Part shown: positions 8,874 to 16,767 of the stretch, piece by piece
How positions within the stretch are numbered: the stretch's first letter is position 1
How the letters are laid out: every line of letters starts with the position of its first letter
From: JAXDMK01 sp963765955
GTDB lineage: Bacteria > Actinomycetota > Acidimicrobiia > Acidimicrobiales > AC-14
Direction: 5' to 3'
NCBI GenBank assembly: GCA_963765955.1
Contig: CAVXYA010000009.1
Location: 558,001-622,000, forward strand
Length of the DNA: 64,000 nucleotides
The notes under the pieces: model-generated
What the model was told of the DNA's origin: nothing
What the model saw: the letters and a program-made list of their open reading frames with translations, nothing else
The model's database searches: none
Program-made: the position numbers and the translations under genes

Positions 8874-8886
8874 ATGGGAACTGTAT
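8858..8886. promoter_or_regulatory. Overlapping divergent leuC/ndgR promoters within an inverted repeat
   Basis: ATACCGTTC (8858-8866) and GAACTGTAT (8878-8886) form an inverted repeat with 8 of 9 pairs, centred on the back-to-back start codons (palindrome CCATATGG at 8870-8877). Each arm contains a TANNNT box: TACCGT (8859-8864) faces ndgR, 9 nt before its ATG, and TACAGT (complement of 8880-8885) faces leuC, 6 nt before its ATG. A second repeat, TCCCA-N5-TGGGA, lies at 8844-8858. NdgR/LtbR proteins are known to control leuCD, so this is the likely operator. Confidence 0.6.
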
Positions 8887-9506
8887 CGGGGATCGGCGTG
8901 CTCGACAAGGCGGTCTCCATCCTCGACGCCCTGGAGGGGGGACCGTTGGGCCTCGGGGACCTGGTGGCGGTCACCGGCCTGCCCCGGGCTACCGCCCACC
9001 GCCTGGCGGTGGCCCTGGAGGCGCACGGGCTGGTCGGCCGCGAGGCGGGAGGCCGGTTCGGCCTCGGCGCCCGCCTCACCGGACGGGAGCTGCCGGCGCG
9101 GGCCCGTCCCGCCCTGGAGCGCCTGCGGGACGCGACGGGGGAGAGCGTGCAGCTCTACGTGCGGCGGGGTGACCGCCGGCTGTGCGTGGCCTCCCTGGAG
9201 TCGCCCCACGGCCTGCGCACGATCGTCGCGGTGGGGGCGTCGTTGCCGCTCGACGTGGGCTCGGCGGGCAAGGTCCTCCGGGGGGACTTGTCGGTGGGCG
9301 ACCAGGGATGGGCCGAGAGCGTCGAGGAGCGGGAGCGAGGGGTGGCCTCGGCCAGCGCCCCCGTGTTCGGGGCTGCGGGTGACGTGGTGGCGGCGGTATC
9401 GGTGTCGGGGCCGATCGAGCGCACGACGCGGTCGCCCGGGCTCCGATACGGGCTGGCCCTCGTCGACGCCGCCCGCACTGTCGAGCGGGAGCTGGCCCGG
9501 CGATGA
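8874..9506 (+). CDS. ndgR: IclR-family regulator of leucine synthesis (NdgR/LtbR type)
   Basis: This 210-residue IclR-type regulator has the winged HTH SGIGVLDKAVSILDALEGG, then DLVAVTGLPRATAHRLAVAL. A C-terminal effector domain follows with GESVQLYVRRGDRRLCVASL and a closing GVASASAPVFGAAGDVVAAV then SVSGPIERTTR, matching NdgR of streptomycetes closely. NdgR/LtbR controls leuCD and other amino-acid genes. The protein is somewhat shorter than NdgR (about 238). ATG 8874 abuts the leuC start. The stop overlaps the next gene's ATG (ATGA), so ndgR is co-translated with the kelch lipoprotein. Confidence 0.87.
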   Translation: MGTVSGIGVLDKAVSILDALEGGPLGLGDLVAVTGLPRATAHRLAVALEAHGLVGREAGGRFGLGARLTGRELPARARPALERLRDATGESVQLYVRRGDRRLCVASLESPHGLRTIVAVGASLPLDVGSAGKVLRGDLSVGDQGWAESVEERERGVASASAPVFGAAGDVVAAVSVSGPIERTTRSPGLRYGLALVDAARTVERELARR

Positions 9507-10549
9507 GGGCGACGCGGCGGCGATCGGGCACGGATGGACACGGAAGCCGCTCGATGGGAGTCGTCGGGACGGCGGTGGCGCTGCTGGGCCTCGTCGCGTG
9601 CGGTTCGAGTGGGGGCTCGGGTGACGCCTCGACGACGACGACTACGACGACGACGACGACCGCCGGGCCGGCAGGATCTACCCCGGCGGGGCTGCCCACA
9701 GCCCGCACCGAGGTGGCGGGGGCGACCTGGCAGGGGCGGATCGTCGTCGTCGGCGGCCTCACCGAGGCGGGCGTGGCCAGTGATCGGGTCGACGTCTACG
9801 ACCCATCCGCCAACCGTTGGGACCCGGCTCCGGCGCTCCCGATCGGGCTGCACCATGTCGGCCTGGCTTCGGTGGGCGACCGGGTGTACCTCGCCGGCGG
9901 CTACCACAACCGGCTGCCGTCGGGCGCGTGGGAGGCCCAGTCCCGCGTGCTCAGCCTCGCGCCGGGAAACACGGCCTGGCGGGAGGAGGCGCCGCTGGCC
10001 TCGGCAAGAGGAGGACTGGCCCTGGTGGCGGTAGGCGACCGCCTGGTCGCCCTGGGTGGGACCACGGCCGCGGGCGACGTCTTGCGCAGCACCGAGGTCC
10101 TCGTGGTCGGGGGAGCGGGTGGGTGGCGCCCGGGACCGGACCTCACCGAGCCCCGCGACCACCTGGCCGCGGCCTCGTCCGGGGGGAAGGTCTACGCCAT
10201 CGCCGGCCGCCAGGGGTCACTGGCGAGCAACCTGGCCACCGTCGAGTCGTGGGACCCGACATCCGCCGGCGGCTGGCAGCCCGAGCCCGGCCTGAACGAC
10301 AGCCGCGGCGGAATGTCGGCCGCCGAGGTCAGCGGCCGGCCGTGTGTTGCCGGTGGCGAGGAGCCCCGGGGGACGATCGCCTCGGTGGAGTGCCTGGTCG
10401 ACGGCCGCTGGGATCGGGTGGCGACCCTTGAGGTGCCCCGCCACGGCCTGGCAGTCGTCGGGTTGGGGGATCGGTTGCACGTCATCGGCGGCGGACCCCA
10501 ACCAGGCCTGTTCGTCAGCTCCTCCCACGAGGTCTTCGACATCGCCTGA
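9503..10549 (+). CDS. Kelch-repeat lipoprotein
   Basis: This 348-residue exported protein has a basic head, a hydrophobic stretch ending in a lipobox (GTAVALLGLVACGSS, cysteine at about residue 33), a threonine-rich linker made of tandem ACG/ACT codons, and then a beta-propeller of kelch-type units. Repeat hallmarks include VVVGGLTEAGVASDRVDVYD, VYLAGGYHNR, LVALGGTTAAGDVLRSTEV, VYAIAGRQG and LHVIGGGPQPG. Its role on the cell surface is unknown. The ATG overlaps the ndgR stop; an internal ATG (MGVVGTAV) is the more usual signal-peptide start. Confidence 0.8.
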   Translation: MRATRRRSGTDGHGSRSMGVVGTAVALLGLVACGSSGGSGDASTTTTTTTTTTAGPAGSTPAGLPTARTEVAGATWQGRIVVVGGLTEAGVASDRVDVYDPSANRWDPAPALPIGLHHVGLASVGDRVYLAGGYHNRLPSGAWEAQSRVLSLAPGNTAWREEAPLASARGGLALVAVGDRLVALGGTTAAGDVLRSTEVLVVGGAGGWRPGPDLTEPRDHLAAASSGGKVYAIAGRQGSLASNLATVESWDPTSAGGWQPEPGLNDSRGGMSAAEVSGRPCVAGGEEPRGTIASVECLVDGRWDRVATLEVPRHGLAVVGLGDRLHVIGGGPQPGLFVSSSHEVFDIA

Positions 10550-10551
10550 CA

Positions 10552-10594
10552 GCGGATGCGCCGCGAGCCCCGAACCCGCATGGAGCGCATCTGC
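10552..10594 (+). terminator. Hairpin after the kelch gene
   Basis: GCGGATGCGC (10552-10561) pairs with GCGCATCTGC (10585-10594), 9 Watson-Crick pairs plus one G-U, around a 23-nt loop, directly after the stop. No U-tract follows. The remaining sequence to 10794 holds no gene I can support. Confidence 0.4.
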
Positions 10595-10794
10595 GTCCCG
10601 TGGACAGGCTGTGCGCCACCCCTCGAGGTCTGCGGGGAACCATAGGGACGAAACTGGGAACCTCCAGGTCAAAGGCCCTGTGGATGGGTTCCGTCGGGGG
10701 CTTTCTGGCGGTCTCGCCCGGCCGTTACTGTCCCACTGAGGCGCTAGAACTGCGCTCGTCACGACGAATGCCTGTTCGATAGGACCTAGCGGAG

Positions 10795-11043
10795 GTGACC
10801 GGGCGATGGCCAGGACCCCAGGGGTGGATGTTCGATGACGGCGGACGAGCCGGAGGACCGCTCTTGGGAAGACGCACCAATGGCGGCGACGAGCCCGAGC
10901 CTGCGCCCCGCCCCCTCTCGAAGGACGAGCTCCGGCGGTTGGAGCAACGAGCACGGGAGCGACTGGCCGACCCTGAATTCCAGCGCCGACTCAGGGCGAC
11001 GGATCGCCTGGTCCACTCCTTGATCGCCCAACCGAGGGTGTAG
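10795..11043 (+). CDS. Small charged protein, unknown
   Basis: The predicted 82-residue product ends in a clearly helical, charged stretch, LSKDELRRLEQRARERLADP and EFQRRLRATDRLVHSLI, which looks like real protein. The first 30 residues look less natural. A neighbouring frame from ATG 10835 gives MTADEPEDRSWEDAP, so the true protein may start at 10835 and shift frame near 10880. No family is recognised. Confidence 0.4.
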   Translation: MTGRWPGPQGWMFDDGGRAGGPLLGRRTNGGDEPEPAPRPLSKDELRRLEQRARERLADPEFQRRLRATDRLVHSLIAQPRV

Positions 11044-11077
11044 GTGTTTGGTGGTCACCATTCCGGTCGATCCCGTC

Positions 11078-11128
11078 CCGATTTTGGACGGATTTGTACC
11101 GCTGAGGTACATATCCGTCCAAAATCGG
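11078..11128. terminator. 23-bp inverted repeat between convergent genes
   Basis: Positions 11078-11100 and 11106-11128 are reverse complements with one mismatch in 23, around the 5-nt loop GCTGA. The stem is unusually AT-containing for this genome (core ATTTTGGACGGAT). It lies between the small gene ending at 11043 and the opposing hydrolase ending at 11145 and probably terminates both. Confidence 0.7.
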
Positions 11129-11144
11129 TTGGGCGTGTGCGCTG

Positions 11145-11982
11145 TCAGCCGGGCGTCACCAAGCGGCACGCCTTGACGATGGCGGTGGCGAAGGCGGGCT
11201 GGTCGGTGATGAAGACGCCGTGGTCGCCGTCGACGGGCACGACTTGGGCGCCGGGGATGGCGGCGGCGAGGGCGAGTTGGCGGGCGGTCGGCACCAGCAC
11301 GTCGCGGCTCGTCACCACCACCGCCGTAGGCACGTCGACCCCGCCGATCCACGCCCGGGACGAGAACCTCCCGAGGGCCGCGGCCCAGGCCAGCATCGCC
11401 GAGGGCCGGTGACGGGCCAGCTCCTCGGTCGCCCACGGGGCGTGCGGCGATCCCGCGAAGCGAGCCCGGAGGGTGCCGCCGACGTAGCGGCCGGCCCTCG
11501 CCGGCCAGGCTCGGGCCCCGACCGACGCCGCCGGGAGCAGCCGGGACAGGACCCGCTCCCGGACCGAGGCCGAGAAGACCGAAGCGGTCCCCGCCAGCAC
11601 CAGCCCCGAGACGCGCGTCGGATGCCGGCGCCACACCAGCTGGGCCACGGCGCCGCCCATCGAGTACCCGACGGGCACGAAGCGGTCGACCCCGAGTGCG
11701 TCCGCCAAGGCGGCCACGTCGTCGGCCAGGTCCTCCAGCCGGCACCGACCGACGAGCGCCCGGGCCCCGGGCGTAGCCCCGGTGCTCGACTGAGAGCACC
11801 CGGAACTCGGCCCCGCCGAGGGGCTCGAACACCGGGAACCAGTTGAGGTCGGCCACCGCCGTCAGCCCGTGCAGCAGCACCACCACCGGCGCCCCCGGGG
11901 GGCCGGGCACCTCCCTGACGAACGTGGTCCCCCGGCCGCCCGCCAGCTCGACCGCCCGACCGTCCGGCAGCGGCGGCGTCAC
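11145..11982 (-). CDS. Alpha/beta hydrolase, one frameshift
   Basis: The product is an alpha/beta-hydrolase of unknown substrate, about 280 residues when joined. The oxyanion strand VVVLLHGLTAVADLNWFPVF and VLSVEHRGYARG are in one frame. After a one-base shift near 11760 the frame continues as RCRLEDLADDVAALADALGV with the nucleophile elbow VGYSMGGAVAQL, the acid region VVVTSRDVLVPTARQL and the histidine segment PVDGDHGVFI. GTG 11982 follows greA by 22 nt on the same strand, so the two are probably one operon. The indel looks like a sequence error. Confidence 0.75.
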
Positions 11983-12004
11983 CCCGGCCGGGGCCGCGGC
12001 GGCA

Positions 12005-12472
12005 TCAGCCTTCGATGTCGACGATCTCGACCGTGAGGGTGGCGCGGGGAGCGTCGTAGTCGACCGAGTCGCCGGTGGTGCGGCCCATCAGGGCCTTCCC
12101 GAGGGGAGAGGCGGGGGAGATCACCGGCAGGTCGTCGCGCCGCTCCTCGATCGACCCCACCAGGTAGCGCTCGACCTCGTCGTCGCCCTTGTAGCGCAGC
12201 GACACGATGGTGCCGCTGGTGACCCGGCCGCTGCTGTCGCCCCCCTGGATGATCTGGGCCTTGTCGAGCAGCTGGGTGAGCTGGCGGATGCGGAGCTCCA
12301 TGCGACCCTGGTCCTCCCGGGCCGCGTGGTAGTCGGCGTTCTCGCTCAGGTCGCCGAGCTCGCGGGCCGTCTGGATGCGGTTGGCCACGTCCACCCGGCC
12401 CCGGGTGGTGAGGTCGTCGAGCTCCTCCCGGAGCCGCTCATAGGCAGCCTGGGAAAGCTGTGTGTCGCGCAT
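12005..12472 (-). CDS. greA: Transcription elongation factor GreA
   Basis: GreA rescues backtracked RNA polymerase by stimulating transcript cleavage. The 155-residue protein has an N-terminal coiled coil with LSQAAYERLREELDDL, the acidic tip motif ARELGDLSENADYHAAREDQ and a C-terminal FKBP-like domain ending in VISPASPLGKALMGRTTGD. ATG 12472 gives the normal length; TACCGT (complement of 12479-12484) ends 6 nt upstream, so the message may be leaderless. It is divergent from the leuB leader. Confidence 0.93.
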   Translation of the reverse strand: MRDTQLSQAAYERLREELDDLTTRGRVDVANRIQTARELGDLSENADYHAAREDQGRMELRIRQLTQLLDKAQIIQGGDSSGRVTSGTIVSLRYKGDDEVERYLVGSIEERRDDLPVISPASPLGKALMGRTTGDSVDYDAPRATLTVEIVDIEG

Positions 12473-12521
12473 CCCCCGACGGTACAGCCGCATTCGCCCT
12501 GCTCGTGGCAGGCCGTTTGGC

Positions 12522-12527
12522 TACACT
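12522..12527 (+). promoter_or_regulatory. -10 box upstream of the leuB leader
   Basis: TACACT fits TANNNT and ends 9 nt before the ATG of a 10-codon open frame, so transcription probably starts almost at that ATG. Confidence 0.5.
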
Positions 12528-12536
12528 CGGCAGCGC

Positions 12537-12569
12537 ATGATCCGGTACCCGATCCCCGTACTCCCGTAG
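12537..12569 (+). CDS. Candidate leader peptide of leuB-ilvE
   Basis: A short frame encodes MIRYPIPVLP followed by TAG. Four of ten residues are branched-chain amino acids (I, I, V, L). It starts right behind a -10 box and precedes a hairpin and a strong terminator in front of leuB. That is the layout of ribosome-mediated attenuation, where stalling at scarce codons prevents termination. No codon run of one amino acid is present, so the case is suggestive only. Confidence 0.45.
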   Translation: MIRYPIPVLP

Positions 12570-12629
12570 CGCACGCCGCCCTCCAGGCGTGTGCTCACCG
12601 TCCACCCCGGGTGGGCGGTTTTCTTTTTT
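12568..12629 (+). terminator. Two-hairpin attenuator before leuB
   Basis: Hairpin 1 pairs AGCGCACGCC (12568-12577) with GGCGTGTGCT (12586-12595), including one G-U. Hairpin 2 pairs ACCGTCCACC (12597-12606) with GGTGGGCGGT (12610-12619) and runs directly into TTTTCTTTTTT, a textbook intrinsic terminator reading rightwards. CCGCCC (12576-12581) is complementary to GGGCGG (12613-12618), offering an alternative fold. Upstream lies only the divergent greA, so the terminator can only act on the leuB transcript. Confidence 0.65.
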
Positions 12630-12651
12630 CTGAGGCCAGAGAAGGCAGGCT

Positions 12652-13632
12652 GTGGGACACAACATCGCTGTCATCGGTGGGGACGGGATCGGTCCGGAGG
12701 TGGTGGCCGAGGCCCTGAGAGCGGTGCGGGCGGCCGGCGTCGACCTCGACACCGTCGATTACGACCTGGGCGGCGACCGCTACCTCCGCACCGGTGAGAC
12801 GCTGCCCGACAGCGTCCTCGACGAGCTGCGCAATGTCGACGCCATCCTGCTGGGGGCGGTGGGCACCCCCGCCGTCGCCCCGGGGGTCCTCGAGCGGGGC
12901 CTGCTCCTGCGGCTGCGCTTCGAGCTCGACCTCTACGTGAACCTGCGCCCCTTCGCCGCACGCGGTCTCGATGCGGTAGTGGTGCGGGAGAACACCGAGG
13001 GGGTCTACGCCGGCGAGGGCGGCTTCCTGCGCAAGGGGACGCCGTTCGAGGTCGCCACCCAGGGGTCGGTGAACACCCGGCGGGGCGTCGAGCGGTGCGT
13101 GCGCTTCGCCTTCGGGCTGGCCGAGGCCCGTCCCCGCCACCACCTCACGCTGGTGCACAAGACCAACGTCCTCAGCTTCGCCGGCGACCTCTGGCAGCGG
13201 ACGTTCGACGAGGTCGCAGCCGAGCATCCCGACGTAGCCACCGCCTACTGCCACGTCGACGCCGCCTGCATCCACCTGGTCGAATCGCCGGGCCGCTTCG
13301 ACGTCGTCGTCACCGACAACCTCTTCGGCGACATCCTCACCGACCTGGCCGGGGCGCTCGCCGGCGGGATCGGCAAGGCGGCGTCGGCCAACCTCAACCC
13401 CGACCGCACCGGCCCGTCGCTGTTCGAGCCCGTGCACGGGTCGGCGCCCGACATCGCCGGAACCGGGCGGGCCAACCCGCTGGCCGCCATCCGGTCGGCG
13501 GCCATGATGCTCGAGTTCCTGGGAGAGGGAGACGCTGCCCGCCGCATCGCCGATGCGTGCACGGCCGCCGACACCGTCACCGGCACCACCACCGAAATCG
13601 GCACCGTCGTTGTGGAAAGGTTGAACGGGTAA
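12652..13632 (+). CDS. leuB: 3-isopropylmalate dehydrogenase
   Basis: LeuB oxidatively decarboxylates 3-isopropylmalate to 2-oxoisocaproate using NAD+. The 326-residue protein shows GGDGIGPEVVAEAL, the substrate arginines in LRFELDLYVNLRP, VRENTEGVYAGEGG, the catalytic lysine in LTLVHKTNVL, the metal-binding VVVTDNLFGDILTDLAG and EPVHGSAPDIAGTGRANP. GTG 12652 is 22 nt after the attenuator U-tract. Its TAA overlaps the ilvE ATG by one base, indicating coupling. Confidence 0.95.
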   Translation: MGHNIAVIGGDGIGPEVVAEALRAVRAAGVDLDTVDYDLGGDRYLRTGETLPDSVLDELRNVDAILLGAVGTPAVAPGVLERGLLLRLRFELDLYVNLRPFAARGLDAVVVRENTEGVYAGEGGFLRKGTPFEVATQGSVNTRRGVERCVRFAFGLAEARPRHHLTLVHKTNVLSFAGDLWQRTFDEVAAEHPDVATAYCHVDAACIHLVESPGRFDVVVTDNLFGDILTDLAGALAGGIGKAASANLNPDRTGPSLFEPVHGSAPDIAGTGRANPLAAIRSAAMMLEFLGEGDAARRIADACTAADTVTGTTTEIGTVVVERLNG

Positions 13633-14552
13633 TGCCACTGCAGAAGGTCGACCGCATCTGGATGGACGGCGAGCTGGTCGCCTGGGACGACGCCAAGGTC
13701 CACATCCTCACCCACTCGCTGCACTACGGCAGCGGGGTGTTCGAGGGCATCCGGGCCTACACCACGGCCCAGGGGGCGGCCGTCTTCCGCCTCACCGACC
13801 ACATCCACCGGCTGTTCGACAGCGCCAAGGTGTACCTGATCGACATCCCCTACTCACCCGAGGACCTCATCGAGGCGGTCAAGGACACCGTTCGGGTCAA
13901 CCACCTCGACGCCTGCTACATCCGCCCCATCGTCTATCTGGGCTACGGGGAGATGGGGCTGAACCCGCTGCCGTGCCCGGTGAACGTGTCGATCGCGGTG
14001 TGGCCGTGGGGCACGTACCTGGGCGAGAAGGGGATCAAGGAGGGTGTGCGCTGCAAGATCTCCAGCTGGCAGCGCCACGACCCCAACGCGGTGCCGGTCG
14101 CGTCGAAGGGGACGGGGATGTACGGCAACTCGTCGCTGGCCAAGGTGGAGGCACTCAACGCCGGCTACGACGAGGCCATCCTGCTGTCGCCCCAGGGTTA
14201 TGTGAGCGAGTGCACCGGCGAGAACCTGTTCATCGTCAAGAAGGGTCGGATCCTCACCCCGCCCACGTCGGCCGGCGCCCTGGAGGGCATCACCCAGGAC
14301 TCGGTCACCACCATCGCCCGCGACCTCGGTTACGAGGTGGCCGAGTCCAACCTGCTGCGCACCGACCTCTACCTGGCCGAGGAGGCCTTCCTCACCGGCA
14401 CCGCGGCCGAGGTGGTGCCCATCCGCTCGGTCGACGACCGGGTCATCGGCGAGCCTGGTCCCATCACCCGAGCCATCCAGGAGACGTACTTCGCCACCGT
14501 CCGGGGCGAGATCGACAGGTACAAGGACTGGCTTGAGCACGTCAATGCCTGA
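13632..14552 (+). CDS. ilvE: Branched-chain amino acid aminotransferase
   Basis: IlvE is a fold-type IV PLP enzyme performing the last step of leucine, isoleucine and valine synthesis. The 306-residue protein has LTHSLHYGSGVFEGIRAY, the PLP lysine in VPVASKGTGMYGNSSLAKVE (aligned with the family's Lys), EAILLSPQGYVSECTGENLF and a C-terminal FLTGTAAEVVPIRSVDDR. TAATG overlap with leuB places both genes under the attenuator at 12568-12629. Confidence 0.95.
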   Translation: MPLQKVDRIWMDGELVAWDDAKVHILTHSLHYGSGVFEGIRAYTTAQGAAVFRLTDHIHRLFDSAKVYLIDIPYSPEDLIEAVKDTVRVNHLDACYIRPIVYLGYGEMGLNPLPCPVNVSIAVWPWGTYLGEKGIKEGVRCKISSWQRHDPNAVPVASKGTGMYGNSSLAKVEALNAGYDEAILLSPQGYVSECTGENLFIVKKGRILTPPTSAGALEGITQDSVTTIARDLGYEVAESNLLRTDLYLAEEAFLTGTAAEVVPIRSVDDRVIGEPGPITRAIQETYFATVRGEIDRYKDWLEHVNA

Positions 14553-14567
14553 GATGGTCTAGGCCTG

Positions 14568-15074
14568 ATGGCCGCCCCCGAGCACGTTCCCGTCCGGCTG
14601 GCCGACAAGGCTCGCAGCGGTACGCCCATCCCGCCGGCGAAGGCGTGGAAGGCCAGCCGCCCGGCCGACCTGGTCGGTCGCCAGCCGGCCGGCCGACACA
14701 TGGGCCGCCAGGGCCCCGACCAGGGCTACGCCCTCCTGCTGGCCCGCCGCTTCGCCGACCGCCTCGAGCTGGCGCCGGACGAGCACAAGGAGGACGCGGT
14801 GGCCGGCTGCATGGTCGTGGCCATGGCCCGGGCGTCGCTGTTCGGGCGGGCGCCGGTGATCCACGACCTCGACCTCGCCTTCACCCTGTGGGGCTACCTG
14901 GGCGGGGCCCCGCCTGAGCTGGTGACCTACCGGGTGCCCCTGTTCTCGGGCGCGTCGCACCACTACTGGGACCAGCGCCAGATCGTCGACAAGGTCCCCG
15001 AGTCGACGCTTCGGATGACGCCGGTCCAGGTCCGCCAGCAGCTCTCCGACTGGCGCAGCCTGCTCGTCGGCTAG
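14568..15074 (+). CDS. Conserved-looking protein of unknown function
   Basis: This 168-residue protein is not recognised. It contains LVGRQPAGRHMGRQGPDQGY, an alpha-helical segment ALLLARRFADRLELAPDEHK, EDAVAGCMVVAMARASLFGR and APVIHDLDLAFTLWGYLGGA with well-structured flanks. No signal peptide or membrane segment is visible. It starts 16 nt after ilvE and ends 7 nt before the next gene, so it is likely in the leuB-ilvE transcript. Confidence 0.65.
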   Translation: MAAPEHVPVRLADKARSGTPIPPAKAWKASRPADLVGRQPAGRHMGRQGPDQGYALLLARRFADRLELAPDEHKEDAVAGCMVVAMARASLFGRAPVIHDLDLAFTLWGYLGGAPPELVTYRVPLFSGASHHYWDQRQIVDKVPESTLRMTPVQVRQQLSDWRSLLVG

Positions 15075-15080
15075 GGCGTC

Positions 15081-15872
15081 GTGGACCCGGAGGCAGTCGC
15101 CGACGGGATCGAGGGCGAGCTGCGAGCGGTAGGCACGCCGGGCCGGGCGGAAGGTTCGAAGGCCTACCTGAAGTCCGACCTCGACTTCGTCGGGGCGACG
15201 GTGGGTCAGGTGCGCACCGCGGTGAAGCGGGCGGGCGTGTCCCTCGACCACGCCGGTCTGCTGGCGGTGGTGGACGCCCTGTGGGCCCCGCCGGTCTTCG
15301 AGCGCCGCTTGGCGGCCGCCCTCCTCCTGGAGTCCCGTTCCGACCTGCTCCAGGCGGCCGACCTGGCTGTGCTCGAACGCCTGCTCCGCGACTCCCGGAC
15401 GTGGGCCCTGGTCGACGTCCTCGCCGGCAGCGTCGCCGGCCTGCTCCTTCTCCGCCACCCGGACGCAATCGGCGATCTCGACCGGTGGGCCGCCGACGAC
15501 GACTTCTGGATCCGCCGCTCAGCCCTCCTCGCCCTCATGAAACCCATGACACGGGCCGGCCTGCCTCTCGACCGGTTCCTCCGCTACGCCGACGCCATGC
15601 TCGACGAAAAGGAGTTCTTCGTACGCAAAGCCATCGGATGGGTGCTCCGGGGAGAGGGCAAGCGCCGCCCGGTCGAGGTCGTCGCCTGGCTGTCCACCCG
15701 TACCCACCGGGCGTCGGGCGTCACCCTGCGCGAGGCGGTGAAATACCTGGACGCCGACGATCGGGAAGCCCTCATGGCCGCCTATCGAGAGCACCGCGTC
15801 GAAGCAGCCCCGCCGGCGTGTGATTTCGCCGTACGACAACAAACCATCCATGTGGACCGCGTCGCGGGTTAA
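15081..15872 (+). CDS. DNA alkylation repair protein, AlkD-like
   Basis: This 263-residue all-helical protein resembles the AlkD/AlkC HEAT-repeat glycosylases, which remove alkylated bases. Supporting segments are GSKAYLKSDLDFVGATVGQV near the N-terminus, WAPPVFERRLAAALLLESRS, and the active-site region WAADDDFWIRRSALLALMKP. DEKEFFVRKAIGWVLRGEGK follows, the family's conserved WALRE-like helix. The start is GTG, 7 nt after the previous gene. Activity is inferred from the family. Confidence 0.82.
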   Translation: MDPEAVADGIEGELRAVGTPGRAEGSKAYLKSDLDFVGATVGQVRTAVKRAGVSLDHAGLLAVVDALWAPPVFERRLAAALLLESRSDLLQAADLAVLERLLRDSRTWALVDVLAGSVAGLLLLRHPDAIGDLDRWAADDDFWIRRSALLALMKPMTRAGLPLDRFLRYADAMLDEKEFFVRKAIGWVLRGEGKRRPVEVVAWLSTRTHRASGVTLREAVKYLDADDREALMAAYREHRVEAAPPACDFAVRQQTIHVDRVAG

Positions 15873-15891
15873 TCGCCATCGACCGCTCATG

Positions 15892-15922
15892 GACGTCTCG
15901 GACTGACCTCTTCGGAGACGTC
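15892..15922 (+). terminator. Weak hairpin after the AlkD-like gene
   Basis: GACGTCTC (15892-15899) pairs perfectly with GAGACGTC (15915-15922). It lies 20 nt after the stop and at the border of the lower-GC stretch. No U-tract follows. Confidence 0.35.
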
Positions 15923-16053
15923 GTGGCACAGCCGAGGAGGCGATGCGCGTGGTTTCGTCAGATGAACCCGTCAGGCATCCCAGTTCGAGCACTTCGTTGA
16001 AGATGCCCGCACGAGCGAGTAGAAGTATCGGTCACGAAGGAGCTGACTTGACC

Positions 16054-16722
16054 ATGGCTGCGGGCGAGCTCAGGGGGGCGGACCTCCATCGACGGCTGCG
16101 TACTGGGGTCTTCTTGGTAGTGATACTCCTCGTCACGGCGTGCGCCGATCCCGACAGTAGTGATTCCGTCCGTACGGATTACGTCCTGCGACCCGTCACG
16201 GGTGGCAAGCTCCAGCTAGAATTCGATGCTGACTTCCAGAAGCGGTTATCCCAGGATGGGTTGCAGTTGGTCTGGAAGGCGCCGGCCTGTTCGTGGCGCC
16301 TAGATCGGGCGCTGTGCGGGGCTGAGGCTGCTACAGATGAAGCCTCGGTCAACATTCCGGTTGTTGGAGGTTCGATCGCTGTCTTGCCCAGAAATGACCT
16401 GCGCGGTCGCCTTCAACTCGCGGGAGGGTTCGAAATCGGCCCGAACGGCGCCGTGCCCCTGGACGACCTCACTATCGACCTCACCACCGACCCCCCGAAT
16501 ACTGTACTGACCGGCAACACCGGTAACGAAGATGTAGACATCCTCTTTATCGATGGGATCGAGCAAGAGGTCGTCGATGGCAGCAGTGCCGTGGTGCTGA
16601 CGGGAATCGAGGTCAAGCTCCACGGCGAGGTGGCAGCGCAGATCCTATCGAAGCTGGGAAAGTCTCTACGGGAACTTGACAATGTCGGCTCGCTGACAAT
16701 CACGGCGGAGACACAGTCGTGA
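16054..16722 (+). CDS. Putative lipoprotein, unknown function
   Basis: This 222-residue exported protein has an N-terminal hydrophobic helix ending in a lipobox-like TGVFLVVILLVTACADPD (cysteine at about residue 31). A soluble beta-rich domain follows with DYVLRPVTGGKLQLEFDADF, VNIPVVGGSIAVLPRNDL and DNVGSLTITAETQS. It resembles no family I know. AAGGAG at 16037-16042 supports ATG 16054 or a TTG at 16048. Codon use is visibly less GC-biased than in neighbours (many GAT, GTT, TTG, AAT codons), consistent with acquisition. It is coupled to the next gene by a GTGA overlap at 16719. Confidence 0.65.
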   Translation: MAAGELRGADLHRRLRTGVFLVVILLVTACADPDSSDSVRTDYVLRPVTGGKLQLEFDADFQKRLSQDGLQLVWKAPACSWRLDRALCGAEAATDEASVNIPVVGGSIAVLPRNDLRGRLQLAGGFEIGPNGAVPLDDLTIDLTTDPPNTVLTGNTGNEDVDILFIDGIEQEVVDGSSAVVLTGIEVKLHGEVAAQILSKLGKSLRELDNVGSLTITAETQS

Positions 16723-16767
16723 CGGCTAAGCCCAAGGTGTTCCTGGCTCTTGCTTTCGTGCTGAGGC

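Noticed and set aside
9630..9665. ACG/ACT microsatellite as a phase-variable switch in the kelch lipoprotein
   Set aside because: The unit is three bases, so changes would only alter linker length. It fits an ordinary Thr-rich lipoprotein linker, as in the amidase and DM13 proteins.
10600..10790. Riboswitch-like fold (cobalamin or c-di-AMP type) after the kelch gene
   Set aside because: Some paired segments exist but none of the conserved core boxes of these riboswitches is present, and the downstream gene is uncertain.
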